DNA from: Planctomycetota bacterium
GTDB lineage: Bacteria > Planctomycetota > Phycisphaerae > Phycisphaerales > UBA1924
Length of the DNA: 33,729 nucleotides
Reading direction: 5' to 3'
NCBI GenBank assembly: GCA_003697045.1
Contig: RFGK01000129.1
Span: forward strand, 1 to 33,729
The position numbers and the translations under genes are program-made. The notes below the pieces were generated by a model. The model did not search any database and was not told the DNA's origin. It worked only from the letters and a program-made list of their open reading frames with translations. Positions 10,864 through 19,064 of this stretch are shown piece by piece (within the stretch, counting starts at the first letter, position 1; every line of letters begins with the position of its first letter).

Positions 10864-12479
10864 GGAGCGACCTCCCCGACTTGCAGGTCGGCCTCGGCAT
10901 GTTCAGTCGTGTGCGGCACGTCCACGGGCTCAAACTCGATCGACCGCACCGCGACATTCACCGGCGCTTCAATCGCGCCAAGCAACGGCTGCGGGAAAAG
11001 CCCGAAAATCAGACACCCCGCCGCCAGCGGCAACAACGCCGCGATCTCCCGCGCACTCAAGTCCACCGGAAGACCCGTGTGAGCATCATCGTGCCCGGCC
11101 GGCTCGACCAGCTCCCCCCACACCACCTTGCCCACCATAATCAACAAATACATCGCCGCAACAACCATCCCCACGCCCGCAACCGCGGCATACCACGGCC
11201 CAAGCGCACCCGCAGTGGCGCCGGGATGCCCCGCCGCCACAAGCTCCGATGACGACTGAAACGCGCCGATCAGACACAGAAACTCGCTGACAAATCCGTT
11301 CAACCCCGGCAGCCCCACCGACGCAAGCACAAAGAACACCATGAAGCTCGACCACACCGGCATCTTCGACGCCAGGCCCTGCACCTGACCCATGTCGCGC
11401 GTGTGATACCGCTCGTACATGAATCCGATCATCAGGAACAATGCGCCCGTGCTCAACCCGTGGCTGAGCATGTACATCACCGAGCCCGAAAGCCCCGTCG
11501 TATTCACCGCAAGCAAGCCCAGCACGCAAAAGCCCAGGTGACTCACCGATGAATACGCCACCAGCTTCTTCACGTCCGTCTGCACCCAGCAGATCAAGCC
11601 GGCATAAATGATGCCGATGATCGCCAGAACCGCAAGAAACGGTGCATGTTCGACCATCGCCATCGGTACAAACCCGAGCACGAAGCGATAGATGCCATAC
11701 GTCCCCAGTTTCAGCAGCACTCCCGCCAGAATCACCGACCCGGCCGTCGGAGCCTCCGTGTGCGCCAGCGGCAGCCACGTGTGCAGCGGGAACAACGGAA
11801 CCTTGACCGCAAAGCCCGCAAGCATCGCCGCCAAAACCAAGCCCTGCTCCGTCGGGCTCATCAATCGCGCCGCCGCCGCCAGCTCCCCGATATCCAGCGT
11901 CCACCGCCCGTAATGCCCCGAAGCCGACCATGCGACATACACAAGCCCGGCAAGTGCAATCAACGAACCCGTAAACGTATACAGAAAGAACTTGATCGAC
12001 GCAATCTTCCGGTTCGTCGAGCCGAACACACCGATCAGCACGAACATCGGCAACAGCGTGAACTCAAAGCACATGTAGAAGAACACGAGATCGCGGGCTG
12101 CAAAAACCCCGATCATCGCCGTCTGCATCACCAGCAGCCACGAATAAAACAGCCTGGGACGATCGGTAATCGCCGTCCACGAGCCGAGCACGCACACCGG
12201 ACCCAGCAGCGCCGTCAACGCAATGAGCAACAGCGCCACCGAATCGATCCCCACCGAAAGCGAAAGACCGAGTTGCGGCGCCCATTCGACCGATGCGGCA
12301 AACTGAAACTCGGCCGCACGACTGTAATCAAACAGAAACAACAGCCCGAGCACCGGCACCGCCGAAAGCAACATGCCCACCAGCGCCGTCCCGCGAGCCC
12401 GCTCGGCCGGCATGAACGCCACAAGAAGCGCAAAGACAACCGGCAACGCCAGCGAAACAGGAATGAGCACGCTGTTCAT
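10860..12479 (-). CDS. nuoM: NADH-quinone oxidoreductase subunit M
   Basis: FYMCFEFTLLPMFVLIGVFGSTNRKIASIKFFLYTFTGS; FPLHTWLPLAHTEAPTAGSVILAGVLLKLGTYG. Confidence 0.95.
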   Translation of the reverse strand: MNSVLIPVSLALPVVFALLVAFMPAERARGTALVGMLLSAVPVLGLLFLFDYSRAAEFQFAASVEWAPQLGLSLSVGIDSVALLLIALTALLGPVCVLGSWTAITDRPRLFYSWLLVMQTAMIGVFAARDLVFFYMCFEFTLLPMFVLIGVFGSTNRKIASIKFFLYTFTGSLIALAGLVYVAWSASGHYGRWTLDIGELAAAARLMSPTEQGLVLAAMLAGFAVKVPLFPLHTWLPLAHTEAPTAGSVILAGVLLKLGTYGIYRFVLGFVPMAMVEHAPFLAVLAIIGIIYAGLICWVQTDVKKLVAYSSVSHLGFCVLGLLAVNTTGLSGSVMYMLSHGLSTGALFLMIGFMYERYHTRDMGQVQGLASKMPVWSSFMVFFVLASVGLPGLNGFVSEFLCLIGAFQSSSELVAAGHPGATAGALGPWYAAVAGVGMVVAAMYLLIMVGKVVWGELVEPAGHDDAHTGLPVDLSAREIAALLPLAAGCLIFGLFPQPLLGAIEAPVNVAVRSIEFEPVDVPHTTEHAEADLQVGEVAP

Positions 12480-12525
12480 CGCGTCTCCTCCTTCGCCTCA
12501 AAACTGTCCATGCCGATCACCTTCA

Positions 12526-14628
12526 TCATCCCGACCTGCTCGCGAGAATGAGAACCACCACGACAAACAGCGCCAGTCCCCCAGCCATGCTGGCTGCGTA
12601 GCTCTGAAGCACCCCGTTTTGACCGCGACGAAGGCGGCCGCCCAGCGCCGACGGAATCCACCCCGCCGTGTTGACCAGCCCGTCGACCAGCAGCATGTCC
12701 ACATACCGGAAGATCTGGCTGAGCACCCACAACGGCTTGCGAAACAGAAAATCGTACAGCTCGTCCACGTACCACTTGTGCTCGGCCCAGCGCTGCACAG
12801 GTCCAAGCGCATTCTTGAAAGCCTCGGCCGCCGGCGCCTCGCCCGCACTGGTCCGACCACGCAAATGCAACGCATACGCCACCAGAATCCCCGCGATCCC
12901 CACCACCGCCGAGATGTAATACATCACCGCGTGCGGATTGAATCCTGCCAGCCACACCGAACCGTGATGCCCGGCTTCGGCGTGCGCTTCATAGTGCGCG
13001 GTCGAGCCGTGGATCATCTCCCCGACCCACCCGCCGTGATTGAGCGCCACCAGCGGAATGGCAACAAAGCTGAGCACCGCCAGAATCACCAGCACCGAGT
13101 TGATCGCCCACCCCGGCGCATGCGGATGAAAATGCTCCGCTCCGTGCCCGTCATCGTGAAGCTCATCGCCCGGGTGATACTCCTGCGGGCCGACAAACAC
13201 GCGGAAAAACACGCGAAACGTGTAGTACGCCGTCAGACCCGCGGTGATGAGCAACAGCCACCCCACCGGCCCCATGCCCGGGCGGACAAACGCCTCGGCC
13301 ATGATCATGTCCTTCGACCAGAACCCGCTCGTAATCACCGGGAATCCCGCCAGATTCAGACACCCTACCAGCATCGTGATCGACACGATGCCCCAGCCCT
13401 TCATGCGCCACAGCCCGGAGAGCTTGCGCAGATCCAGCTGGCCGGCAAACCCGTGCATGACCGCACCGCAGCAAAGAAACAGCAGCGCCTTGAAAAACGC
13501 GTGCGTGAACACGTGGGCCGCCGCGCCGACACTGGTCAAAACCCCAAGCCCGGCAAACATGTACCCAAGCTGCGAGACCGTCGAATAGGCCATGATCCGC
13601 TTGATGTCGAACTGCGCCATGCCGATCGTCGCGCTGAAGAACGCGGTCAATCCGCCGATCCACGCCACCGTCGGCAGCGCGTATTCTGACACCTGAAACA
13701 CCGGATACGTGCGCGCAATCAGGAACACACCCGCCGTCACCATCGTCGCCGCGTGGATCAGCGCCGACACCGGCGTCGGACCCTCCATCGCATCAGGCAG
13801 CCACACATACAGCGGCAACTGCGCACTCTTGCCAAACGCACCGACCATCAACAGCATCGGAATCACCTGGGCCGCCAACGGAATGTGCGAAAAATCCCCG
13901 TGCGAGGCGTGCTCGAGATACCCGGCCAACTTGTCTGAAGCAAACAGCTCGGCGTACTCAATCGTGCCAAAGTGCACGAACGTCAGATACACACCGAGCG
14001 CCAGACCGAGATCGCCGATGCGGTTGACGATAAACGCCTTCTTCCCCGCCGCAACGGCCGAGGGCTTCTTGTAGTAATACCCGATCAACAGGTACGAACA
14101 CAGCCCGACGCCTTCCCATCCCAGGTAGAGCATCAACATGTTCGCGCCCATCACCAGACAGGCCATCGAGAACACGAACAGGTTGAACGCCACGAAGAAT
14201 CGACAATACCCGGGCCCGACATCGTGACTCATGTATTCACTGGCATACAGCCCGATCAGCGTGGCCAGCCCCGTGACAAACAGCATCCACAGAATCGTCA
14301 GCCGATCGATGTAGAACCCGAAGATCGCGTTGAACTGCTGCCCTTGCGCGTCGCCCCACGAGATGTGGAACCAGTCCCACGCCTTGGCAACCGCAGCCCC
14401 CTCGCCATGATTGAGCAGCATCGCCACCGCAACCACAAATGACGCGCCCAGACACCCCACCGTCACCCACGCGGGAAGCTTCGACCGCACACCCGCAATC
14501 GCCATCAGCGTGCACAGAATCACGCCGAGCATCGGAAGCGCCGGGATGAGCATCACCCACCACGGCGCCACGCCAACCGGCGCGTCGGCTGCGAAGGTGA
14601 GGATCACATCGCCCGTCATCAAATCCAC
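12526..14628 (-). CDS. nuoL: NADH-quinone oxidoreductase subunit L
   Basis: 700 aa; NMLMLYLGWEGVGLCSYLLIGYYYKKPSAVAAGKKAFIVNRIGDLG; GAFGKSAQLPLYVWLPDAMEGPTPVSALIHAATMVTAGVFLIAR. Confidence 0.96.
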   Translation of the reverse strand: MDLMTGDVILTFAADAPVGVAPWWVMLIPALPMLGVILCTLMAIAGVRSKLPAWVTVGCLGASFVVAVAMLLNHGEGAAVAKAWDWFHISWGDAQGQQFNAIFGFYIDRLTILWMLFVTGLATLIGLYASEYMSHDVGPGYCRFFVAFNLFVFSMACLVMGANMLMLYLGWEGVGLCSYLLIGYYYKKPSAVAAGKKAFIVNRIGDLGLALGVYLTFVHFGTIEYAELFASDKLAGYLEHASHGDFSHIPLAAQVIPMLLMVGAFGKSAQLPLYVWLPDAMEGPTPVSALIHAATMVTAGVFLIARTYPVFQVSEYALPTVAWIGGLTAFFSATIGMAQFDIKRIMAYSTVSQLGYMFAGLGVLTSVGAAAHVFTHAFFKALLFLCCGAVMHGFAGQLDLRKLSGLWRMKGWGIVSITMLVGCLNLAGFPVITSGFWSKDMIMAEAFVRPGMGPVGWLLLITAGLTAYYTFRVFFRVFVGPQEYHPGDELHDDGHGAEHFHPHAPGWAINSVLVILAVLSFVAIPLVALNHGGWVGEMIHGSTAHYEAHAEAGHHGSVWLAGFNPHAVMYYISAVVGIAGILVAYALHLRGRTSAGEAPAAEAFKNALGPVQRWAEHKWYVDELYDFLFRKPLWVLSQIFRYVDMLLVDGLVNTAGWIPSALGGRLRRGQNGVLQSYAASMAGGLALFVVVVLILASRSG

Positions 14629-14647
14629 TCCATGCGCGTGAGCGCGC

Positions 14648-14998
14648 CTAGCCCTTCAGCTCCGCCCATTCTTCCGAACTGAGCGACTCCCGCCGGCGGA
14701 ACAGCAGGACGACCAGAGCCAATGCCATGGCCGCCTCTGCCGCCGCCACCGTCAGCACGAAAATCACAAATGTCTGCCCATCAAGATTCAGGTGATACCG
14801 ACTGAACGCGATCAGCGCCAGCCCCGCCGCCTGAAACATCAGCTCCGTGCACAAGAACATGATGATCAGGTTGCGGCGTGTGATAAACCCCACAAGCCCC
14901 AGCACGAACATCGCAGCCGACAACACCAGATAGTGCGCCAGCGTCACCGACGCCATCGGCTCGGGATACCCCGCCTGGCACAACACCAACTCAAGCAT
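14648..14998 (-). CDS. nuoK: NADH-quinone oxidoreductase subunit K
   Basis: LAHYLVLSAAMFVLGLVGFITRRNLIIMFLCTELMFQAAGLALIAFSRYHLNLDGQTFVIFVLTVAAAEAAMALALVVLLFRRR. The ATG at 14998 overlaps the nuoJ stop; the alternative start at 14956 (MASVTLAHY) is also plausible. Confidence 0.93.
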   Translation of the reverse strand: MLELVLCQAGYPEPMASVTLAHYLVLSAAMFVLGLVGFITRRNLIIMFLCTELMFQAAGLALIAFSRYHLNLDGQTFVIFVLTVAAAEAAMALALVVLLFRRRESLSSEEWAELKG

Positions 14999-15920
14999 CC
15001 CCGACCTCCTGGCCGAGCGTGCGGGCCTGCCTGGCCTTGGCTGCTTCCTCCAGATCCACCTGACGCCGCGCAAGCACCACCGCCCCCAGCATCGCCATCA
15101 GCAAGATGACCCCCGCGATCTCGATCGTCATCGGGTGCTCGGCCAGCAGGTTGAACCCAAGCTCCTCGACATTGCTCGGCTCAAGCCCAACAGGCAAGGG
15201 CACCACCGAACCATCCCCCAGCCGCACACCGCCCTGCTCGATGACCGCCACGCCGTGCTCGGTCGCAACAGATGCCTCTTTCCCGATCACGCCGCTGCGG
15301 CGAAGCTCACGCTCAACCTTGCCGGGCATCTGCGCCAATATCGCCTGAGAGTCACCCGACCCCGACGGCACAGGAAGCTCACCCGCCCCACGAAACAGCA
15401 TCGCCGTCAACGCGGCCAGAATGATAAACCCGACCGCCGAACTCCAGATCGGCTCGCGCGCCTCCGTGTCGTAGGTATACAGACTCTCCTCGTCCTCCTC
15501 GGTCGGCGCCTGCGTGGCAAGCATGATGACGAACAGATACGTAATGATGATTGCCCCGGCGTAGATGATGATCAGGGCAAACGCCATAAACTCCGCCGAC
15601 AGCAAGACATACAGCCCGCTCGACGCGATGATCGTCAATATGAAGTAAAGCGCCGAATACACCGGACGCGGGTGCGTCACCATGCGCAAACCCGCCCCAA
15701 GTGCAAGCAAGGCAAACACATAGAAGAACAAGCTCGGAAGCAGGCTGGAATCCTCCGCAGCCAGGAACAACGCCAGCACTCCGGCCCCAAACCCCGCCGC
15801 AGCCACCAGACCACCGAGCAGCGCAATCCCCGGCTTGTGCCTGGGAAGCGCCATCGCAACACCGATTGCCCCCAGGGCACAGGCAACGTACATCAGAATC
15901 GGTTGGGCAAGCTCGTTCAC
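14991..15920 (-). CDS. nuoJ: NADH-quinone oxidoreductase subunit J
   Basis: HPRPVYSALYFILTIIASSGLYVLLSAEFMAFALIIIYAGAIIITYLFVIML is typical NuoJ. Start uncertain: GTG 15920 (MNELAQPILMYV) or TTG 15938. Confidence 0.92.
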   Translation of the reverse strand: MNELAQPILMYVACALGAIGVAMALPRHKPGIALLGGLVAAAGFGAGVLALFLAAEDSSLLPSLFFYVFALLALGAGLRMVTHPRPVYSALYFILTIIASSGLYVLLSAEFMAFALIIIYAGAIIITYLFVIMLATQAPTEEDEESLYTYDTEAREPIWSSAVGFIILAALTAMLFRGAGELPVPSGSGDSQAILAQMPGKVERELRRSGVIGKEASVATEHGVAVIEQGGVRLGDGSVVPLPVGLEPSNVEELGFNLLAEHPMTIEIAGVILLMAMLGAVVLARRQVDLEEAAKARQARTLGQEVGDA

Positions 15921-16084
15921 GCGGCGCGTCCCGGCCAATAGTCCGACAAGGGGTCAAACCCCCTCGAGCCTCCCCCTCCTGTCCAGCAACCAACTGCACA
16001 AAGGTGGGGCGTGAGGATAGTTCCAATCCCCGTTCGCTTCAACCAACTTCACACCCCGCAGCTCACCTTCCCCATTCTCCTAGC

Positions 16085-16756
16085 ATGCACCGCATGCCTC
16101 ACACCCAGCCGCCCCACGCCTCCTTCAAGGGACGCCTGCCCAATGTGCTGACCATCGCACGCGTCGGGCTCGCCCTGGGAGTCATCGCGCTGCTCTCCGG
16201 CCCGATCGACCCTCCCACCGATCCAGACGGGCTCACAACTCAACAAAACCTGCTCCTGCTGACCCTGAGCCTCTTCCTGCTCGCCGCCCTCACCGACGCC
16301 GCCGACGGATACCTCGCCCGCAAATGGAATGTCGTCTCCCTGTTCGGACGCGTCATCGACCCGTTCGCAGACAAGATCCTCATCCTCGGCACCTTCATCT
16401 GCCTCGCAGGCCCAACCTTCGCCGATCCCCGCGGCGGCATCGCCACCGGCGTCCACCCCTGGATGGTCGTCCTCATCCTCGCCCGCGAACTGCTCGTCAC
16501 CACCCTCCGAGGCGTCTACGAATCCCAAGGCGTCGACTTCTCCGCCACACGATCAGGCAAACTCAAGATGATCTTCCAGTCCCTCGCCATCCCCGCCGTG
16601 CTCGCAATCCTCGCACTGGACCCCGCCGAACCCGGCTCGCCAACACGCCACGCCATCGACCTGATCGTCTGGGCAACACTCCTCGTCACCATCTGGTCCG
16701 GCCTGCCCTATGTTCTCCGGGCATGGAGAGCGCCCAACAGCGGAGAAAAGCCATGA
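16085..16756 (+). CDS. pgsA: CDP-diacylglycerol--glycerol-3-phosphate 3-phosphatidyltransferase
   Basis: RLPNVLTIARVGLALGVIALLSG and the CDP-alcohol phosphotransferase motif DGYLARKWNVVSLFGRVIDPFAD. Confidence 0.92.
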   Translation: MHRMPHTQPPHASFKGRLPNVLTIARVGLALGVIALLSGPIDPPTDPDGLTTQQNLLLLTLSLFLLAALTDAADGYLARKWNVVSLFGRVIDPFADKILILGTFICLAGPTFADPRGGIATGVHPWMVVLILARELLVTTLRGVYESQGVDFSATRSGKLKMIFQSLAIPAVLAILALDPAEPGSPTRHAIDLIVWATLLVTIWSGLPYVLRAWRAPNSGEKP

Positions 16757-17262
16757 TCCGACGACCGGGCGTCAGCTGGGACTTTCTGACCACCTTCGGG
16801 CTTGGATACATGCGCCCCGCATCAGGCACGTGGGGGGCCATGCCGCCCGTTCTCCTCGCGGCACTCATGCTCGCAATCGGGTTCGGCCCGGCCGATGCCC
16901 CGTGGATCTACTTCGGCGTGCTCCTTGTCATTCTCATCCTCTTCGCAGCCGTCTGCGTGGCTCGCGGCGACGAGGCCGAAGCCCGCTGGGGGCACGACCC
17001 GTCCCAGGTCGTCGCCGACGAAACCGCCGGACAGTGCATTCCCCTGCTCATCATCCCCGATGCAGCACAAAACGACGCCCGCATCGCCGTCTTCCTCCTC
17101 CTGGCAGCGTTCTTCGCCTTTCGCTTCTTCGACATCACCAAGCTCGAACCGGCCCGTTCGCTTCAAAACCTCCGCTCCGGATGGGGAATCATGCTCGACG
17201 ACATCGCCGCGGGCGCCTACGCCGCCGTCGTCGTCTGGGTGCTCGGCCTGATCGTCACCTGA
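16753..17262 (+). CDS. pgpA: Phosphatidylglycerophosphatase A
   Basis: FGLGYMRPASGTWGAMPP...DPSQVVADETAGQCIPLL...FRFFDITKLEPARSLQNLRSGWGIMLDDIAAGAYA is the PgpA signature. ATG overlaps the pgsA stop (ATGA 16753-16756). Confidence 0.93.
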   Translation: MIRRPGVSWDFLTTFGLGYMRPASGTWGAMPPVLLAALMLAIGFGPADAPWIYFGVLLVILILFAAVCVARGDEAEARWGHDPSQVVADETAGQCIPLLIIPDAAQNDARIAVFLLLAAFFAFRFFDITKLEPARSLQNLRSGWGIMLDDIAAGAYAAVVVWVLGLIVT

Positions 17263-17309
17263 AAAAACCGCCCGTCCGGTCTGCCAAACTGATCACATCA
17301 GCCAACCCG

Positions 17310-18764
17310 TCACGCCGCACCGTCGATCAACTCCCAGAGCTCTTCCACATGGCGCTCGCTCGTCGCCGGTGCTCCGATCGCAACGCGCAGCACCAGTCGC
17401 TCCACCCCCTCGCTATCCGGCAGCCTCGTGTGCGAAACAAACGCCTTGCCCGATTGATTGATCCGCTCGAGCAAACGCTGCGTCGGCTCATCGCCACCCC
17501 GCAGGCGAAAGCACACCAGCCCCGTCACACGCGGCGACGCCAGCACAAACCGCTCATCCCCACGCAACCGATCCTCCAGACGCTTTGCCAGCGCGACGTG
17601 CCCGCGTATGTGCGCACGCAACCCCTCCACCCCGTAGTGCCGGATCACAAACCACAGTTTGAGCGCACGAAAGCTGCGCCCCAGCGGAATCTGCCAGTCG
17701 CGATAATCGATCACTTCTCCCGACTCGCTCGGCACGTTGCGCAAATACTCCGGCGTCACCGACAACGCATCGGTCAACGCCCCCCGGTCACGCGTCCACA
17801 TCAAATCGCAGTCAAAGTTCGTCAACAACCACTTGTGCGGATTGAAACAGAATGAATCGGCACGCTCGATGCCCTCCAGCATCCAGCGATATTCCGGACA
17901 GACCAGCGCCGCCCCCGTATACGCAGCGTCCACATGCACCCAGGGCTCAATCTCCAGCCCTTCCAGCATGCGCCCGATCGCCTCCAACGGATCCACAGCC
18001 TCCGAACTCGTCGTGCCCAGGGTCGCGCACACAAACGTCGGCACCAGCCCGTCGCGCAAATCACGCTCGATCGCTCCCCGCAGGGCCAATGGATCCAGCC
18101 GGTGCGCCACATCGCACTCGAGCAGACGCACGCGCGCGCGATCTTCCGGCGTTGCAGCCAGGCCCGCAATCATCGCCGCCTTGATCACCGAACTGTGCGC
18201 ATGCCGCGAGGCATACACGCACATCTGCGCCCCATCAACTCCTGCCCGCATCGCCCGCGCCCTCGCAGCGAGCAGCGCCACAAGCGTTGCTTCCGACGCC
18301 GTTCCCTGAATGCACCCCCCGCCCCGGCTTGACCGAAACGTGAACTGCTCGGGCAACCCGATCATCTCACCCACCCAGTCGAGCATGCGCATCTCAAGCT
18401 CGGTCGCAGCCGGACTCGTCGCCCACAGCATGCCGTTGACGTTCAACCCCGCCGAGACCAGCGACCCAAGCACGCCCGGCATCGAGCAGTTGCACGGAAA
18501 GTACCCGAAAAACCTCGGCGACTGCCAGTGCATCAGCCCCGGCACAATCAGCTCGTCCAAGTCCCTGATGATCCGCTCCCACTCGCCCGCATCGCCCGGC
18601 TGCTCGGGCGCCGATTCCGCGAGCCGGGTCAGCAAATCCCCCGGCCGGGCCCTGCTCGTCACAGCCCGGGTTTCCAGCGATGCGTGATAATCCGCAATCC
18701 AGTCGATCAGGCGGTGTCCAAGCTCGCGGAACCGCTCGGGCGAAAGATGAGGGGCCTCAGTCAT
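17310..18764 (-). CDS. Group II pyridoxal-dependent decarboxylase, aromatic-L-amino-acid decarboxylase-like
   Basis: MHWQSPRFFGYFPCNCSMPGVLGSLVSAGLNVNGMLWATSPAATELEMRMLDWVGEM...SRHAHSSVIKA...FNPHKWLLTNFDCDLMW...PEYLRN...IDYRDWQIPLGRSFRALKLWFVIRHYG; PLP Lys in NPHKW. Confidence 0.92.
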   Translation of the reverse strand: MTEAPHLSPERFRELGHRLIDWIADYHASLETRAVTSRARPGDLLTRLAESAPEQPGDAGEWERIIRDLDELIVPGLMHWQSPRFFGYFPCNCSMPGVLGSLVSAGLNVNGMLWATSPAATELEMRMLDWVGEMIGLPEQFTFRSSRGGGCIQGTASEATLVALLAARARAMRAGVDGAQMCVYASRHAHSSVIKAAMIAGLAATPEDRARVRLLECDVAHRLDPLALRGAIERDLRDGLVPTFVCATLGTTSSEAVDPLEAIGRMLEGLEIEPWVHVDAAYTGAALVCPEYRWMLEGIERADSFCFNPHKWLLTNFDCDLMWTRDRGALTDALSVTPEYLRNVPSESGEVIDYRDWQIPLGRSFRALKLWFVIRHYGVEGLRAHIRGHVALAKRLEDRLRGDERFVLASPRVTGLVCFRLRGGDEPTQRLLERINQSGKAFVSHTRLPDSEGVERLVLRVAIGAPATSERHVEELWELIDGAA

Positions 18765-18914
18765 GCCACTACGGTATCGCCCCCACGCCCCATACAACCC
18801 CGGCAGACCGTGCTCGCATCCCGCATCAACTCAGTCTCACAAGCGGCAAAAACCCCGCATGTCCGCAACAGCACTTGCATCGGCACAGGTTGATCGGGTA
18901 AAACGGATTCTGAC

Positions 18915-18930
18915 GGAAGCTCCGGCTTCC
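18915..18930 (+). promoter_or_regulatory. Short hairpin (ggaagc-tccg-gcttcc) upstream of the dockerin/FG-GAP gene
   Basis: 6-bp perfect inverted repeat with a 4-nt loop, in the 300-bp gap between divergent genes. Confidence 0.3.
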
Positions 18931-19033
18931 ACATGGTTCTGCCGGGCACGACTCAGAACGTGTCCCGCTTATTGTGCGGCTGTTCTGGCCGCCCATTGAA
19001 GTCCACCTCGTGCGTTCTGCCCGAGGCTTGTAT

Positions 19034-19049
19034 GTGTGCGCTCGCACAC
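19034..19049 (+). promoter_or_regulatory. Near-perfect palindrome GTGTGCGCTCGCACAC just upstream of the SD and start of the FG-GAP gene
   Basis: Inverted arms GTGTGCG/CGCACAC around CT; start codon at 19065. Confidence 0.35.
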
Positions 19050-19064
19050 GGATGGGAGAAGACC

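Noticed and set aside
12474-12530. 17-codon mini-ORF (MMKVIGMDSFEAKEETR) between nuoL and nuoM
   Set aside because: It overlaps the nuoL end and the nuoM SD (GGAGGAGA) and start; most simply the intergenic ribosome-binding region.
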